This document shows, piece by piece, positions 1 to 8,317 of a stretch of DNA of 44,575 bases. The notes below the pieces were generated by a model that saw only the letters and a list, made by a program, of their open reading frames with translations, was not told the origin of the DNA and ran no database searches. The translations under genes and the position numbers were made by a program. Source of the stretch: Xenorhabdus japonica (GTDB lineage Bacteria; Pseudomonadota; Gammaproteobacteria; Enterobacterales; Enterobacteriaceae). Position 1 is the first letter of the stretch. Each line of letters starts with the position of its first letter. Location of the stretch: contig NZ_FOVO01000029.1 in assembly GCF_900115195.1 (NCBI RefSeq), positions 1 through 44,575 on the forward strand, read 5' to 3'.

Positions 1-2
1 TG

Positions 3-176
3 CTTTTACTTTATCTTCCTGCCTACAGCCCCGAGCTGAATCTGATTGAAATCATCTGGAAACAAGCCAAATATCACTGGCGACGTTTTATCACCCGGAC
101 TCAGGATACAATGGAGGATGAGCTAAATACTTTATTGGACGGTTATGGTGATCAATTTGCAATTAATTTTTCTTGA
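3..176 (+). mobile_element. IS630-type transposase, C-terminal part, cut by window edge
   Basis: An open frame enters from the left edge and ends at a TGA at 174-176, giving 57 residues. It contains LPAYSPELNLIEIIWKQAK, the typical end of the DDE catalytic domain of IS630/Tc1-mariner transposases, where the glutamate in NLIEIIW is the last catalytic acid. The remaining residues form the usual short C-terminal tail. The rest of the element lies outside the window, so I cannot say whether the gene is intact. I could not define the terminal inverted repeat or the TA target duplication in the following AT-rich DNA. It marks the left border of an accessory region. Confidence 0.8.
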
Positions 177-687
177 GCACTTAGTTACATAATATTATCC
201 CCGTCGCGAGTATTTGATAATTAATGATATTAAAAAAATAGAATTAAGTTCCCCAAAATGATCTATTGTTTTTAAATTTTATTCAGATATAAAAATATAT
301 TTCATTTTTTCTGTGCATTTAGTTTTTTAATCCTTGTTAAGCAAAATTATTTTTATAATATTTAAGAAATAAATGATTAAACAAATGATAAGTGTCATTG
401 TTCAAATAATGATATAGGTATTATTTGTTATTATTCATTATTCTTCTTTATGTCAATGCTCAGTTCTAGCGTTATCCTATTTCCTCAGGAATCGAAAGGA
501 GCTGGGAAAGGCATGCTGAAAAATATTAGACAAATGTGTCTGATTGCATAATCAGGAACTAACTTGGTTAGTATTAAAGATTAAAGTTCGTTATAGATGG
601 TAAAAGAGAATTAGAACCTAAATACAGAATTATTCAAAAATCCATACATTTTTACGAGATGTACCTATAATTATTTAGGAGGATAAA
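177..687. other. AT-rich intergenic region with small hairpins and a possible leader ORF
   Basis: This 511-base stretch between the transposase remnant and the isocyanide-synthase-like gene carries no credible long ORF. Its second half holds a possible 12-codon ORF at 513-551 (AAAGGAG at 495-501 upstream). This overlaps two mutually exclusive small hairpins, AGACA/TGTCT (528-541) and CTGATT/AATCAG (540-555), followed by CTAAC/GTTAG (559-571). A tandem ATTAAAG repeat lies at about 573-586. It probably contains the promoter and 5' untranslated region of the next gene. The ORF and hairpins may be chance in such AT-rich DNA. Confidence 0.4.
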
Positions 688-1890
688 TTGAGAAATATAT
701 CTGTTAGTACAAACGGTTCCATCATCGAAGATTCAATAATGTTCGGCCAGTCTGGGTGGCCAGAATATGAACCTAATATGATGTCTAATAGTCATCTGAT
801 TTCATCAGATTTACGAAGAATATTACTTGATAAGTGTTCTGTTTCTAATACATTGCCACCTGAACAGTGGTGGAAAGAGAAGCGAAAGAAAAACTATCCT
901 TTGCACGTTCTAGTTCGGGATTATCTCAATCACCCAGTCATTCAGTTTAATTCCCGAACCATTTTTTCATCCTGCTTAGAAACGTTAGAGAAGATCAAAT
1001 CTAGTATAAATGAGAACAGAGAAATAGATATTCTTCTTCCTGTTTTCTGTGTTATTAGTAATTGGCAAAAAAGACATGATATTACCTCTTTGACTATGGC
1101 AGAAGAGGTGTCTTTGCTACATCTTGCGAAAGTTTCAACCTATCTTGAGGAAAATACAGGGGTCAGAATACGTTTCAAAATCCTTTCGGATGCTACATTC
1201 TATGCTGGGATTTTTGGGGATCCTATGGCCGCGGCAGAAAAATATATACAGGATCTGGAAGAGTTTACCCAAGCAAAAAAAATTGATGAGATAGTTAATA
1301 TTCTCGATATATCCGAAATAGTTTCATTATTTCAGGATGATTATGACCATGCTTTATCAGAACATCTGAAAATTTTTACATTGAATCCATCTTTTGGAAT
1401 TAGTCATGAGGAAGCAATACGTTTCAATGCAAGTGTTGGAAGTACTGTGAATATATCAGATCTATCTCTGACATATGCTCAAAAAAAGGCTATATTTTGT
1501 GACTCTATTTTCCCTGATTCCGAGATAAAGCGTCAAATCATGGATAGAGTTCACACAGCTTTTGTTCATTATAGAGCTATGAAAGAAGCAATGGCCGCTA
1601 TCCGATGGGAAAAAAATATATTTCCTAATGCAATCCGAGCTACTATCCATCATAAAACAATACCATCAATTGGTGTCAGGATATATCCTGATTATAAGAG
1701 TCATTCACCCCATCTTCCTTATCATGGAATTGCAGTTATTGAAAATCGGAATAATGTTTGGCGGATGAGTATTGAACAAGAAATTCACCAGCATGGTAAG
1801 CGGCTAAGGGTTATTAATGATCGGGGAGTGAGTGATTTTTATGTAGATGTCGATACTTTGGAGAATATGGCGAATTTTTTACAAAAATAA
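688..1890 (+). CDS. DIT1/PvcA (isocyanide synthase) family protein, divergent
   Basis: The 400-residue product resembles the DIT1/PvcA/IsnA family, whose members turn the alpha-amine of an amino acid such as tyrosine or tryptophan into an isonitrile using ribulose 5-phosphate. Family-like landmarks in order are LPVF...SNWQKR (117-129), MAEEVSLLHLAKV (137-149), the SDG-like block SDATFYAGIFGDP (168-179), and IRATIHHK...IGVRIYP (316-334) followed by PYHG (344-347). The start is TTG at 688, with a strong AGGAGG at 677-682 five bases upstream. The usual partner, an Fe(II)/2-oxoglutarate oxygenase (IsnB/PvcB), is not adjacent; an MFS transporter follows 271 bases later. Substrate and product are unknown. 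The family call rests on motif resemblance by eye, and the protein is clearly divergent. Low GC content and the nearby transposase suggest horizontal acquisition. Confidence 0.6.
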   Translation: MRNISVSTNGSIIEDSIMFGQSGWPEYEPNMMSNSHLISSDLRRILLDKCSVSNTLPPEQWWKEKRKKNYPLHVLVRDYLNHPVIQFNSRTIFSSCLETLEKIKSSINENREIDILLPVFCVISNWQKRHDITSLTMAEEVSLLHLAKVSTYLEENTGVRIRFKILSDATFYAGIFGDPMAAAEKYIQDLEEFTQAKKIDEIVNILDISEIVSLFQDDYDHALSEHLKIFTLNPSFGISHEEAIRFNASVGSTVNISDLSLTYAQKKAIFCDSIFPDSEIKRQIMDRVHTAFVHYRAMKEAMAAIRWEKNIFPNAIRATIHHKTIPSIGVRIYPDYKSHSPHLPYHGIAVIENRNNVWRMSIEQEIHQHGKRLRVINDRGVSDFYVDVDTLENMANFLQK

Positions 1891-2161
1891 AATTTTTAGC
1901 AGAAACCAGGATAAGAGAATTATATTATAACCTGATGTATAAATACTTAAGATAAATAAAAAATGAGGTGATAAACTAAAGCAAGTATAACAAGGTCAAA
2001 ATATACCAATTTATTAAATAACATAAATTTTAAATGCTATATAGTACTTTTGTTGTACTTGCTGACGTAGCTAGAAATTGATGTTTAGTTATTAAGTATC
2101 ACATACGGAAGTTCACCAGAAAATTGTTGAAGTAGCAATGAATGGAATTAGAGGGCTATCC

Positions 2162-3352
2162 ATGCGTAACCTTATTTTAATTATTTTGGGAAATATCGCA
2201 TTAGAGAGTGCGGTGCCACTACTTTTTACCGTTGGAGGGTTAGCAGGTCTGTATCTTTCCCCATTGGCTTGGCTTGCGACATTACCTATTGCGATACAAA
2301 TGGTTGCCGGAAGTGTCTGTTCAATCTCGTTTTCGAACTTAACGGCACGTTACAGCCGCAGAACCGGATTTATTCTGGCCAGTATAGCAATGATATTTGG
2401 TGGGCTTGCTTCAGCGGCTGCTATTTATATAGACAGTTTTATGCTTCTGCTCGTTGGTCATTTCTTGATTGGCATCTCTATGATTGGTATTAATTTTCTT
2501 CGGTATGCCGCGGCGGAAAGTGTCTCAAAGAGCCGAGCAGCAATAGCAAGTTCTTTACTGTTGGCTTCCGGAATTATTGGGGTGATTATTGGAAGCGAGC
2601 TTTATGGGAAAGGAGATAGTCTGGGTTTTGATCTTCCGTTTATCGGGATATACATGATTGTATCCGTTATTGGCGGATGTGCGATTCTTGCTTTCGCTCC
2701 ACTTGATGGTGGTCTTGGGCGTTCAATGAATCAAACAGAGTCTGACGTTGGTAAAACATCAGGATTCTCATCTATTGCTACAAATCGTCATTTGTTCTTT
2801 GGAATTTCGGCAATGGTGTTGGGTCATGCAATTATGATGATAGTCATGTCCGCTGCTTCGATTGCTTCTATAGGCTATGGATTAGGGAATTCAGAAACGG
2901 GTATGTTAATTGGTGCTCATCTTGTAGCAATGTTCGCTCCCGGTGTTATCACTGGTATGCTCATACCAAGAATGGGGGCGAATAAGGTTATTTTATTGGG
3001 GACTTTCCTTTATCTTGTCGGTTTCCTGATAGGGCTTATGAGTGAAACAAAGATGGTTATTCTAAGCGTTCCTTTGATATTTGCTGGTTTAGGATGGAAT
3101 CTTATGTTCTTAGGGGGAACTCATATTATTAACAGTATGTCTGATGGTATCAATAAAGTCCGTGTTCAAGGGGCGAGTGAAACTCTTCTGGCCTCGGTAT
3201 CAACTGTATTCGCGCTTGCATCTGGGGGAATTTACGAGGCACTTGGTTGGAAGGGATTGATTTTTGTTGTAATAATGATGACATTGCTGACTATTGTATT
3301 ACTTTTCATTCGTGTACTTTTGGTATCGAATGTTTTTAAGAAATCAGCCTGA
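2162..3352 (+). CDS. MFS transporter, probable small-molecule exporter
   Basis: This 396-residue, very hydrophobic protein has about 12 predicted membrane helices. An arginine-rich loop between helices 2 and 3 (LTARYSRRTGFI, about residues 60-71 from this start) matches the position of the major facilitator superfamily motif A. I chose ATG 2162 because AGAGGG at 2150-2155 sits six bases upstream; an in-frame ATG at 2138 would add eight residues but has a poor ribosome-binding site. It follows the isocyanide-synthase-like gene on the same strand and could export its product, which is inference from position alone. The superfamily assignment is firm and the substrate is unknown. Its 3' end abuts a decayed nirB fragment on the other strand. 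Confidence 0.8.
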   Translation: MRNLILIILGNIALESAVPLLFTVGGLAGLYLSPLAWLATLPIAIQMVAGSVCSISFSNLTARYSRRTGFILASIAMIFGGLASAAAIYIDSFMLLLVGHFLIGISMIGINFLRYAAAESVSKSRAAIASSLLLASGIIGVIIGSELYGKGDSLGFDLPFIGIYMIVSVIGGCAILAFAPLDGGLGRSMNQTESDVGKTSGFSSIATNRHLFFGISAMVLGHAIMMIVMSAASIASIGYGLGNSETGMLIGAHLVAMFAPGVITGMLIPRMGANKVILLGTFLYLVGFLIGLMSETKMVILSVPLIFAGLGWNLMFLGGTHIINSMSDGINKVRVQGASETLLASVSTVFALASGGIYEALGWKGLIFVVIMMTLLTIVLLFIRVLLVSNVFKKSA

Positions 3353-3624
3353 TTGTAATTCTCTCCTGTGGGTGTGCAGGTCGATGTTGCGCCCGCTCTG
3401 CGATCATCTGAATATTGGGGTCATGCTCAGTACTGTTAATAAAGTGGGAAAAACGGATCGGCGTATGAGGATCATTAACAGGTTTGCTGCCATTCGCAGA
3501 CGACTGTAGTTCTTAGTTCAGCCATATCCTGCTCTAGCTGGTTATTCAGTCCGAGTTTGTCATCAATAATAACTGCGCGGAGATAATCTATCCCGCCTTC
3601 CATATTTTCCAGCCAAAATATCAT
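3353..3624 (-). pseudogene. nirB: nirB remnant (nitrite reductase large subunit, C-terminal part, frameshifted)
   Basis: Read on the minus strand from about 3624, one frame gives FWLENMEGGIDYLRAVIID followed by DKLGLNNQLEQDM and CEWQQT, then a stop. A frame shifted by one base near 3475-3482 continues with VNDPHTPIRFSHFINS and DPNIQMIAERAQHRPA. These are the characteristic last 90 or so residues of the NADH-dependent assimilatory-type nitrite reductase large subunit NirB. The N-terminal 750 or so residues, including the FAD/NAD and siroheme domains, are absent. The fragment is therefore a dead remnant. The reading frame would run into the 3' end of the MFS gene (stop at 3336-3338). No nirD or nirC is seen nearby. 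Confidence 0.75.
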
Positions 3625-3680
3625 TAAAGATCAGTATTAATAAAAGTGACTGGCAGTACTTTTTAATCATTTAACAAAAT

Positions 3681-3696
3681 GTAAAATCGATTTTAC
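3681..3696. repeat. Perfect 16-base palindrome
   Basis: GTAAAATCGATTTTAC reads the same on both strands. It lies in the gap between the nirB remnant and glk, with no clear promoter near it. It could be a regulator half-site pair left from a lost gene, or chance in AT-rich DNA. Confidence 0.4.
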
Positions 3697-3862
3697 TCTT
3701 CACTTCTGCATTTAACTATTTCATTGCGTTTATCTTGCATCAAGATATTCAAATTAGTTGCATGTATGCCTTCGGCTAGGTGTTCTATGTATAATACACC
3801 CATGCTAAATATCACTTATATTTTTCAGCAGAAAATCAAACAAATAAATAGCATGAGTAGAT

Positions 3863-3898
3863 ATAAATATATTGAGGTTATTTACCCAATATATTTAT
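3863..3898 (-). terminator. AT-rich inverted repeat at the end of glk
   Basis: A 12-base perfect inverted repeat, ATAAATATATTG (3863-3874) and CAATATATTTAT (3887-3898), has a 12-base loop. It overlaps the glk stop codon (3895-3897). The stem is almost pure A/T and has no clear U-run after it, so it may be an RNA 3'-end stabiliser or a weak terminator. Confidence 0.4.
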
Positions 3899-4863
3899 CC
3901 AATTTCTTTATCCAACGATTGGCGAATATAAGAACCTGCGCCCAATAACCCCGGTTTATCATGGGTAATCAGATACACGGGAATATCCTGCAAATAGTTT
4001 GTGAATCGGCCTTTGCTTTCAAATCCCTGCCGGAAGCCTGATTTTTGGAAGAAATCTAGGAAACGTGGGACTATCCCACCCGCAATGTACACGCCACCAA
4101 ATGCGCCAATATTCAGCGCCAAGTTTCCACCAAAGCGCCCTAATGCTGAACAAAAGAGTTCCAACGTCTGTTTGCAGGTAGGGCAATTTCCGCTCAGTGC
4201 ACGGTCGGAAATATCGCGAGGGGTAAGTTCTTCTGCTGGTTGACCGTTCAACTTCATCAAAGCACGATAAATATTCACCAAACCAGGCCCGGAAAGGACA
4301 CGTTCGGCAGAGACATGGCCATATTCTTCCCGCAGTACACTCAACATATGATCTTCTTCTACGCTGTCCGGTGCGAAATCTACATGACCACCTTCACCGG
4401 GCAGGCTTATCCATTGGTTTCCTGTGTAAATGAGATGGGCGACACCCAATCCAGTACCTGCCCCATAAACCGCGATGGGACGCTTGGCTTGAGGTTGCTT
4501 TCCACCAATCTGAATCACATCATCAGCTCCCAGAACCGGAATAGCGAGGGAAACAGCGGTAAAATCGTTAATCACCTCAAAACGTTCCCATCCCAGAGAC
4601 GCTTTCATTTGGCTAACGGAAAAACGCCAACTGTGGTTGGTCATGCTGATAACATCATCCGTCACCGGACAGGCAATGGCGATGCAACCATAATTGACTT
4701 CACAGTTTTGCTGTTTCAGGTACTGACGGATAACAATTTCAAGCGATGCATAATATGCACAGGGATAGACTTCGACTGCGCTCAGTTGCCAAGTATCCAC
4801 ATCACATAATGCCAGTCGTGCATTTGTACCGCCGATATCGCCTACCAGGGCGTAAGTTGTCAT
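3895..4863 (-). CDS. glk: Glucokinase
   Basis: Glucokinase phosphorylates free cytoplasmic glucose with ATP to glucose 6-phosphate. The 322-residue length matches E. coli Glk (321). Visible landmarks are the N-terminal phosphate loop [12 protein letters not shown] (8-19), the catalytic aspartate in NDF (Asp100), the [11 protein letters not shown] loop (134-144) and the [12 protein letters not shown] sugar-binding segment (154-165). A good AAGGAGAG lies about seven bases before the ATG. It is a single-gene unit on the minus strand, with the ybiU-type gene 166 bases upstream in the same direction. This is the bacterial glucokinase of the Pfam Glucokinase family, not a ROK-family kinase. Confidence 0.96.
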   Translation of the reverse strand: MTTYALVGDIGGTNARLALCDVDTWQLSAVEVYPCAYYASLEIVIRQYLKQQNCEVNYGCIAIACPVTDDVISMTNHSWRFSVSQMKASLGWERFEVINDFTAVSLAIPVLGADDVIQIGGKQPQAKRPIAVYGAGTGLGVAHLIYTGNQWISLPGEGGHVDFAPDSVEEDHMLSVLREEYGHVSAERVLSGPGLVNIYRALMKLNGQPAEELTPRDISDRALSGNCPTCKQTLELFCSALGRFGGNLALNIGAFGGVYIAGGIVPRFLDFFQKSGFRQGFESKGRFTNYLQDIPVYLITHDKPGLLGAGSYIRQSLDKEIG

Positions 4864-5029
4864 GGTATATCTCTCCTTAAGTCTTACAAAACGCTCTATA
4901 TCCTAATGAACCAGTCAAAAGCCGAATTGAGGGGATTTTACACAAGGTCAGGCGTGAAGGCCGCATAAAAATATATCGATATTTCAGGGAACCTAACACA
5001 GACAGAGCCATCAGTGCTAGGTTAGCTGC

Positions 5030-6292
5030 TTAATTCAAGCCAAGACCACGTCGGCCAATGAGAGTTAATTCGCCAGCAATAAAACGGTTTTTCCAGTTCT
5101 TTTCATAGTCTTCTCGGGGGAAATCAGTCGGGGATGTGCCATCTTCAAGCGATTTTGCCACCTTATGCGCATAAGCTACGTTTCTGTCACACAGAGGAGC
5201 GGCAGGGATATACATCACATTTCCCCAGCCTTGCTGATTTTTCACAGGAGCAACAGAATGGATAAGATCACAGTGCCACCAGACAGAATCCCCTGCCTGC
5301 AAAGAAGGGATGCTGCATAGCCCATTAATGAGGTGAGGGTGCCATTTTTCCAAAGTTGGCAGCGCCTTGCCGGGAGCTACACCACAAAGTTCATCTTCTA
5401 GTACATCATGTAGTAAAGGCCGTAACAATAGATAGGCTATTGCTTCTGGTACGGGAACGACGTGCAACAATCCCTGATTGAACGCCATATCTGATAGCGC
5501 CGTCCAGCCTTGAAAGGTGCGAAAAACAGAGCATCGGGTTACGTTATCCAGCTCGTATTCATTTATCTCTGGACGATGCGCCGCATCCCAAGGATCGTAT
5601 TCTGCAAATTGGTTATTGAAAATATGTCTGAACACTTTTTGGTAAGCAGGATGTAACCAACGTTCCAAAGCCCCAGAATCAGTATGGGCACCAAGCCCTT
5701 TGGATGTCGTGCCCGGTGGCCTGCGGCGAATGCGGTCTGGGTAAATAATGCTGGTATCAGGATCAAACCAGCATTCGTTACCTGATTCAAATTTCCACAG
5801 ACGATTGAGAAAAGATTGTACCTGCGCGATTTCTTTACTTTGTCGGGCCTGCATCTGTGCTTGAGACCAGTAAATGGGATAAATTTCCGGACGAGATGCT
5901 TCAAGATTGCCAAAATAGTTATCACCAGTGCCTTGATAAACGGTATCAAAATTATTGATCGTAAGGTAATCAAGCATGGAATTATCCCACGCAAGTGCAG
6001 TATCACGGGGAAAATTTCCTCTGACTACTAAACATCCTCGACGTTTAATCTTTTGTATCGTGGCTGCTGTGACTCGATTTTTTGCCAAATCATATAAGTG
6101 GATTTCAGGCCAAGCGCTGCCTGTATTCTTTTCATCTTCCCGAGCCGCTGCGAGCTCTTGTTCTATTTTATCGCAAACTTGTTTGAACAAACCTTCGACA
6201 TTACCAATTTGCTTGCGCATGGCTTGTTTCATTTGACGGATATTCTGGCGGTAATTATCAGGAAAGCGGGCAGAGATAAAAGATGTGTTCAT
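5030..6292 (-). CDS. ybiU: YbiU-type DUF1479 protein, putative Fe(II)-dependent dioxygenase
   Basis: The 420-residue protein matches the length and sequence style of E. coli YbiU, a DUF1479 family protein. The family has a cupin-like fold related to Fe(II)/2-oxoglutarate oxygenases. An HTD metal motif occurs at residues 203-205 (GLGAHTDSG) and a distal histidine in GDSVWWHCDLIHSV (about 340-345), consistent with a 2-His-1-carboxylate iron site. The substrate is unknown. The ATG at 6292 follows an AGGATC ribosome-binding site. The upstream region carries three imperfect 17-base repeats. It is divergent from ghxP. Confidence 0.85.
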   Translation of the reverse strand: MNTSFISARFPDNYRQNIRQMKQAMRKQIGNVEGLFKQVCDKIEQELAAAREDEKNTGSAWPEIHLYDLAKNRVTAATIQKIKRRGCLVVRGNFPRDTALAWDNSMLDYLTINNFDTVYQGTGDNYFGNLEASRPEIYPIYWSQAQMQARQSKEIAQVQSFLNRLWKFESGNECWFDPDTSIIYPDRIRRRPPGTTSKGLGAHTDSGALERWLHPAYQKVFRHIFNNQFAEYDPWDAAHRPEINEYELDNVTRCSVFRTFQGWTALSDMAFNQGLLHVVPVPEAIAYLLLRPLLHDVLEDELCGVAPGKALPTLEKWHPHLINGLCSIPSLQAGDSVWWHCDLIHSVAPVKNQQGWGNVMYIPAAPLCDRNVAYAHKVAKSLEDGTSPTDFPREDYEKNWKNRFIAGELTLIGRRGLGLN

Positions 6293-6329
6293 AGCAGATC
6301 CTATTTGTTCATCATGATGAGTGTAGTTT

Positions 6330-6380
6330 TTAAACCGTTTACTTTTTAAAACTGTTTATTCTTTAAAACTATTTACTTTT
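6330..6380. repeat. Three imperfect 17-base tandem repeats upstream of ybiU
   Basis: Three head-to-tail units at 6330-6346, 6347-6363 and 6364-6380 share the pattern TAAAACTGTTTAYTYTT with a few substitutions. They lie 38-88 bases before the ybiU start in the ybiU-ghxP divergent gap. The position suits regulator-binding iterons controlling ybiU, but no known regulator site was recognised. Confidence 0.5.
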
Positions 6381-6549
6381 TGATGTAACAGGCCCGAACC
6401 GTAGTTATCACTTTTTTGTTAGATGCACAAAATCTCACATAAATACTCTAAGATTCCAGCACAAAATTTGTGATTATCGCTTGATTCTTAGCCCTGATTC
6501 ACCGGATAATCATCCGCCTCAAATTTTCTCACCATTTTTTTGCCTTGAA

Positions 6550-6565
6550 AGCCAAACGATTGCGT
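6550..6565 (+). promoter_or_regulatory. Probable PurR box, distal
   Basis: AGCCAAACGATTGCGT resembles the PurR operator consensus ACGCAAACGTTTTCGT, with the central CAAACG and TTGCGT halves intact. It lies about 145 bases before ghxP and is the first of two boxes. PurR represses purine genes when hypoxanthine or guanine is abundant, which fits a purine permease target. Confidence 0.6.
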
Positions 6566-6614
6566 AAATGAATGGCTGAACCAGTGAGTACAGCACGGCG
6601 TTTTTTGTCCAGTG

Positions 6615-6630
6615 ACGTAATCGTTTTCGT
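6615..6630 (+). promoter_or_regulatory. Probable PurR box, proximal
   Basis: ACGTAATCGTTTTCGT differs from the 16-base consensus ACGCAAACGTTTTCGT at only two positions. It lies 65 bases downstream of the first box and about 80 bases before the ghxP start, in a position suited to block transcription of the permease. Confidence 0.7.
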
Positions 6631-6708
6631 TAGATTTTTGTCAGGTGAAACGGGGGAGAGAAGCAGTAGATTTTAAAGCGATATATTCAACAAAAGCAGG
6701 GGAAAAAC

Positions 6709-8055
6709 ATGTCTGGTATGCAGGCACCAACTCAATGCAAACTCGATAGGTATTTTAAGATTACTGAACGCGGATCAACGGTACGTCAGGAAATTCTCGC
6801 TGGGTTAACGACATTTTTGGCGATGGTCTATTCCGTTATTGTGGTTCCGGGAATGCTTGGGCAAGCCGGATTTCCTCATACTGCCGTGTTTATTTCTGTT
6901 TGTTTAGTGACCGGTCTCGGTTCGTTATTGATGGGATTGTGGGTGAATTTGCCAATGGCGATCGGCTGTGCGATCTCGTTGACGGCGTTTACCGCATTCA
7001 GCTTGGTATTGGGGCAGCAGGTAAGTATTCCTGTGGCACTCGGTGCGGTTTTCCTTATGGGGTGCTTATTTACAATAATTTCAGTGACGGGTGTGCGGGC
7101 GTGGATTTTGCGTAATATGCCAATGGGCATTGCACATGGAACAGGTATTGGCATCGGGTTGTTTTTATTATTGATTGCAGCCAATGGTGTTGGTCTGGTG
7201 GTTAGGAATCCACATGTAGGTTTACCTGTTTCTTTTGGTTCACTGACTTCATTCCCCGTGGTGATGACGCTATTGGGGCTGGCAGGAATTATCGGTCTGG
7301 AACGGAAGAAAGTGCTGGGCGGTATTTTACTGATGATTGTCACGATTTCTATTATCGGCTTGATTTTTGATCCAGCCGTTAAATATCAAGGATTTTTTAA
7401 GTTTCCTACCTTAAAAGAAGATGGCCTGTCCCTGATGCTCAGCATGGATATTATGGGTGCTTTGCAGCCTATGGTATTACCCAGTGTTCTAGCATTGGTC
7501 ATGACAGCAATATTTGATGCGACGGGAACAATTCGGGCCGTAGCGGGGCAGGCGAATTTATTGGATAAGGGAGGTCAAATCATTAATGGCGGCAAGGCAC
7601 TGACAGCAGATTCTGTCAGTAGTATTTTTGCAGGAGCTATCGGCTCTTCCCCTGCTGCGGTTTATATTGAGTCCGCCGCAGGAGCCGCGGCTGGTGGTAA
7701 GACGGGTTTAACTGCCTCTGTTGTTGGTATTTTGTTCCTGTTGATTTTATTCTTGTCCCCGCTGTCGTATCTGGTGCCTGCCTATGCTACGGCTCCCGCC
7801 TTGATGTACGTCGGGTTATTGATGCTGAGTAATGTGCGAAAGCTAAACTTTGATGATTTTGTTGATGCGATGTCAGGTTTGTTGTGTGCTGTATTTATCG
7901 TACTGACTTGTAACATCGTGACAGGTATTATGCTGGGATTCAGTGCGCTGGTTGTTGGACGTATTTTTTCTGGTGAATGGCGTAAACTTAACATTGGTAC
8001 GGTTATTATTGCCATCGTATTAGTTGTATTTTATGCCGGAAATTGGGCCATTTGA
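6709..8055 (+). CDS. ghxP: Guanine/hypoxanthine permease (AzgA-like NCS2 family)
   Basis: This 448-residue inner-membrane proton symporter closely resembles E. coli GhxP/YjcD (449 residues) over its whole length. Shared stretches include STVRQE at the N-terminus, [57 protein letters not shown] and [16 protein letters not shown]. It imports guanine and hypoxanthine for salvage. The ATG at 6709 follows AGGGGA. Two PurR-like boxes upstream point to purine repression. It is followed by a strong terminator and then the yjcE-type antiporter, the same neighbour order as in E. coli. Confidence 0.93.
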   Translation: MSGMQAPTQCKLDRYFKITERGSTVRQEILAGLTTFLAMVYSVIVVPGMLGQAGFPHTAVFISVCLVTGLGSLLMGLWVNLPMAIGCAISLTAFTAFSLVLGQQVSIPVALGAVFLMGCLFTIISVTGVRAWILRNMPMGIAHGTGIGIGLFLLLIAANGVGLVVRNPHVGLPVSFGSLTSFPVVMTLLGLAGIIGLERKKVLGGILLMIVTISIIGLIFDPAVKYQGFFKFPTLKEDGLSLMLSMDIMGALQPMVLPSVLALVMTAIFDATGTIRAVAGQANLLDKGGQIINGGKALTADSVSSIFAGAIGSSPAAVYIESAAGAAAGGKTGLTASVVGILFLLILFLSPLSYLVPAYATAPALMYVGLLMLSNVRKLNFDDFVDAMSGLLCAVFIVLTCNIVTGIMLGFSALVVGRIFSGEWRKLNIGTVIIAIVLVVFYAGNWAI

Positions 8056-8066
8056 TTAAAATAGCG

Positions 8067-8090
8067 TGCGCAAACGATGGGGTTTGCGCA
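8067..8090 (+). terminator. Intrinsic terminator after ghxP
   Basis: A 9-base perfect stem TGCGCAAAC/GTTTGCGCA with a six-base loop is followed by TTCTTT, 11 bases after the ghxP stop codon. Confidence 0.75.
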
Positions 8091-8174
8091 TTCTTTCCAT
8101 CCCTTATATATACATCTAAAATGTGCTAATTTCTCAACACACTTTCGCCGATAAGTATAAAATATATAAATGGG

Positions 8175-8245
8175 TCAATGATCATTGATTCACAATGTGA
8201 TTGTTTTTTGATTTCCTTTAATAACTGCCATATTTATAGTTATTA
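8175..8245. promoter_or_regulatory. Two inverted repeats upstream of the antiporter gene
   Basis: A perfect 14-base palindrome TCAATGATCATTGA occupies 8175-8188. A second inverted repeat TAATAACT (8219-8226) / AGTTATTA (8238-8245) follows. Both lie within 145 bases of the antiporter start and may be operators or mRNA leader structures; no known regulator was recognised. Confidence 0.35.
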
Positions 8246-8317
8246 GCGCTGTTATTAATGATAAAAAACAGTCACAATCTTTTTATCGACGGATTTTTGG
8301 CAATTTGTAAGGGTAAC

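Noticed and set aside
3724-3948. A 74-codon plus-strand ORF near the end of glk
   Set aside because: It has no ribosome-binding site or recognisable sequence, runs into glk on the other strand and lies in AT-rich DNA.
4240-4809. A 189-codon ORF antisense to glk
   Set aside because: It is a shadow of the glk coding frame with no family resemblance.
4992-5021. Terminator after ybiU (CCTAACAC/GTGCTAGG)
   Set aside because: The stem has a wobble or mismatch, a long loop and no U-run, too weak to annotate.
5030-6292. ybiU as the missing oxygenase partner of the isocyanide-synthase-like gene
   Set aside because: It is a known stand-alone E. coli family, lies beyond glk on the other strand, and does not resemble IsnB/PvcB.
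6550-6708. Purine riboswitch upstream of ghxP
   Set aside because: No three-way junction or conserved core was seen; PurR boxes explain control better.
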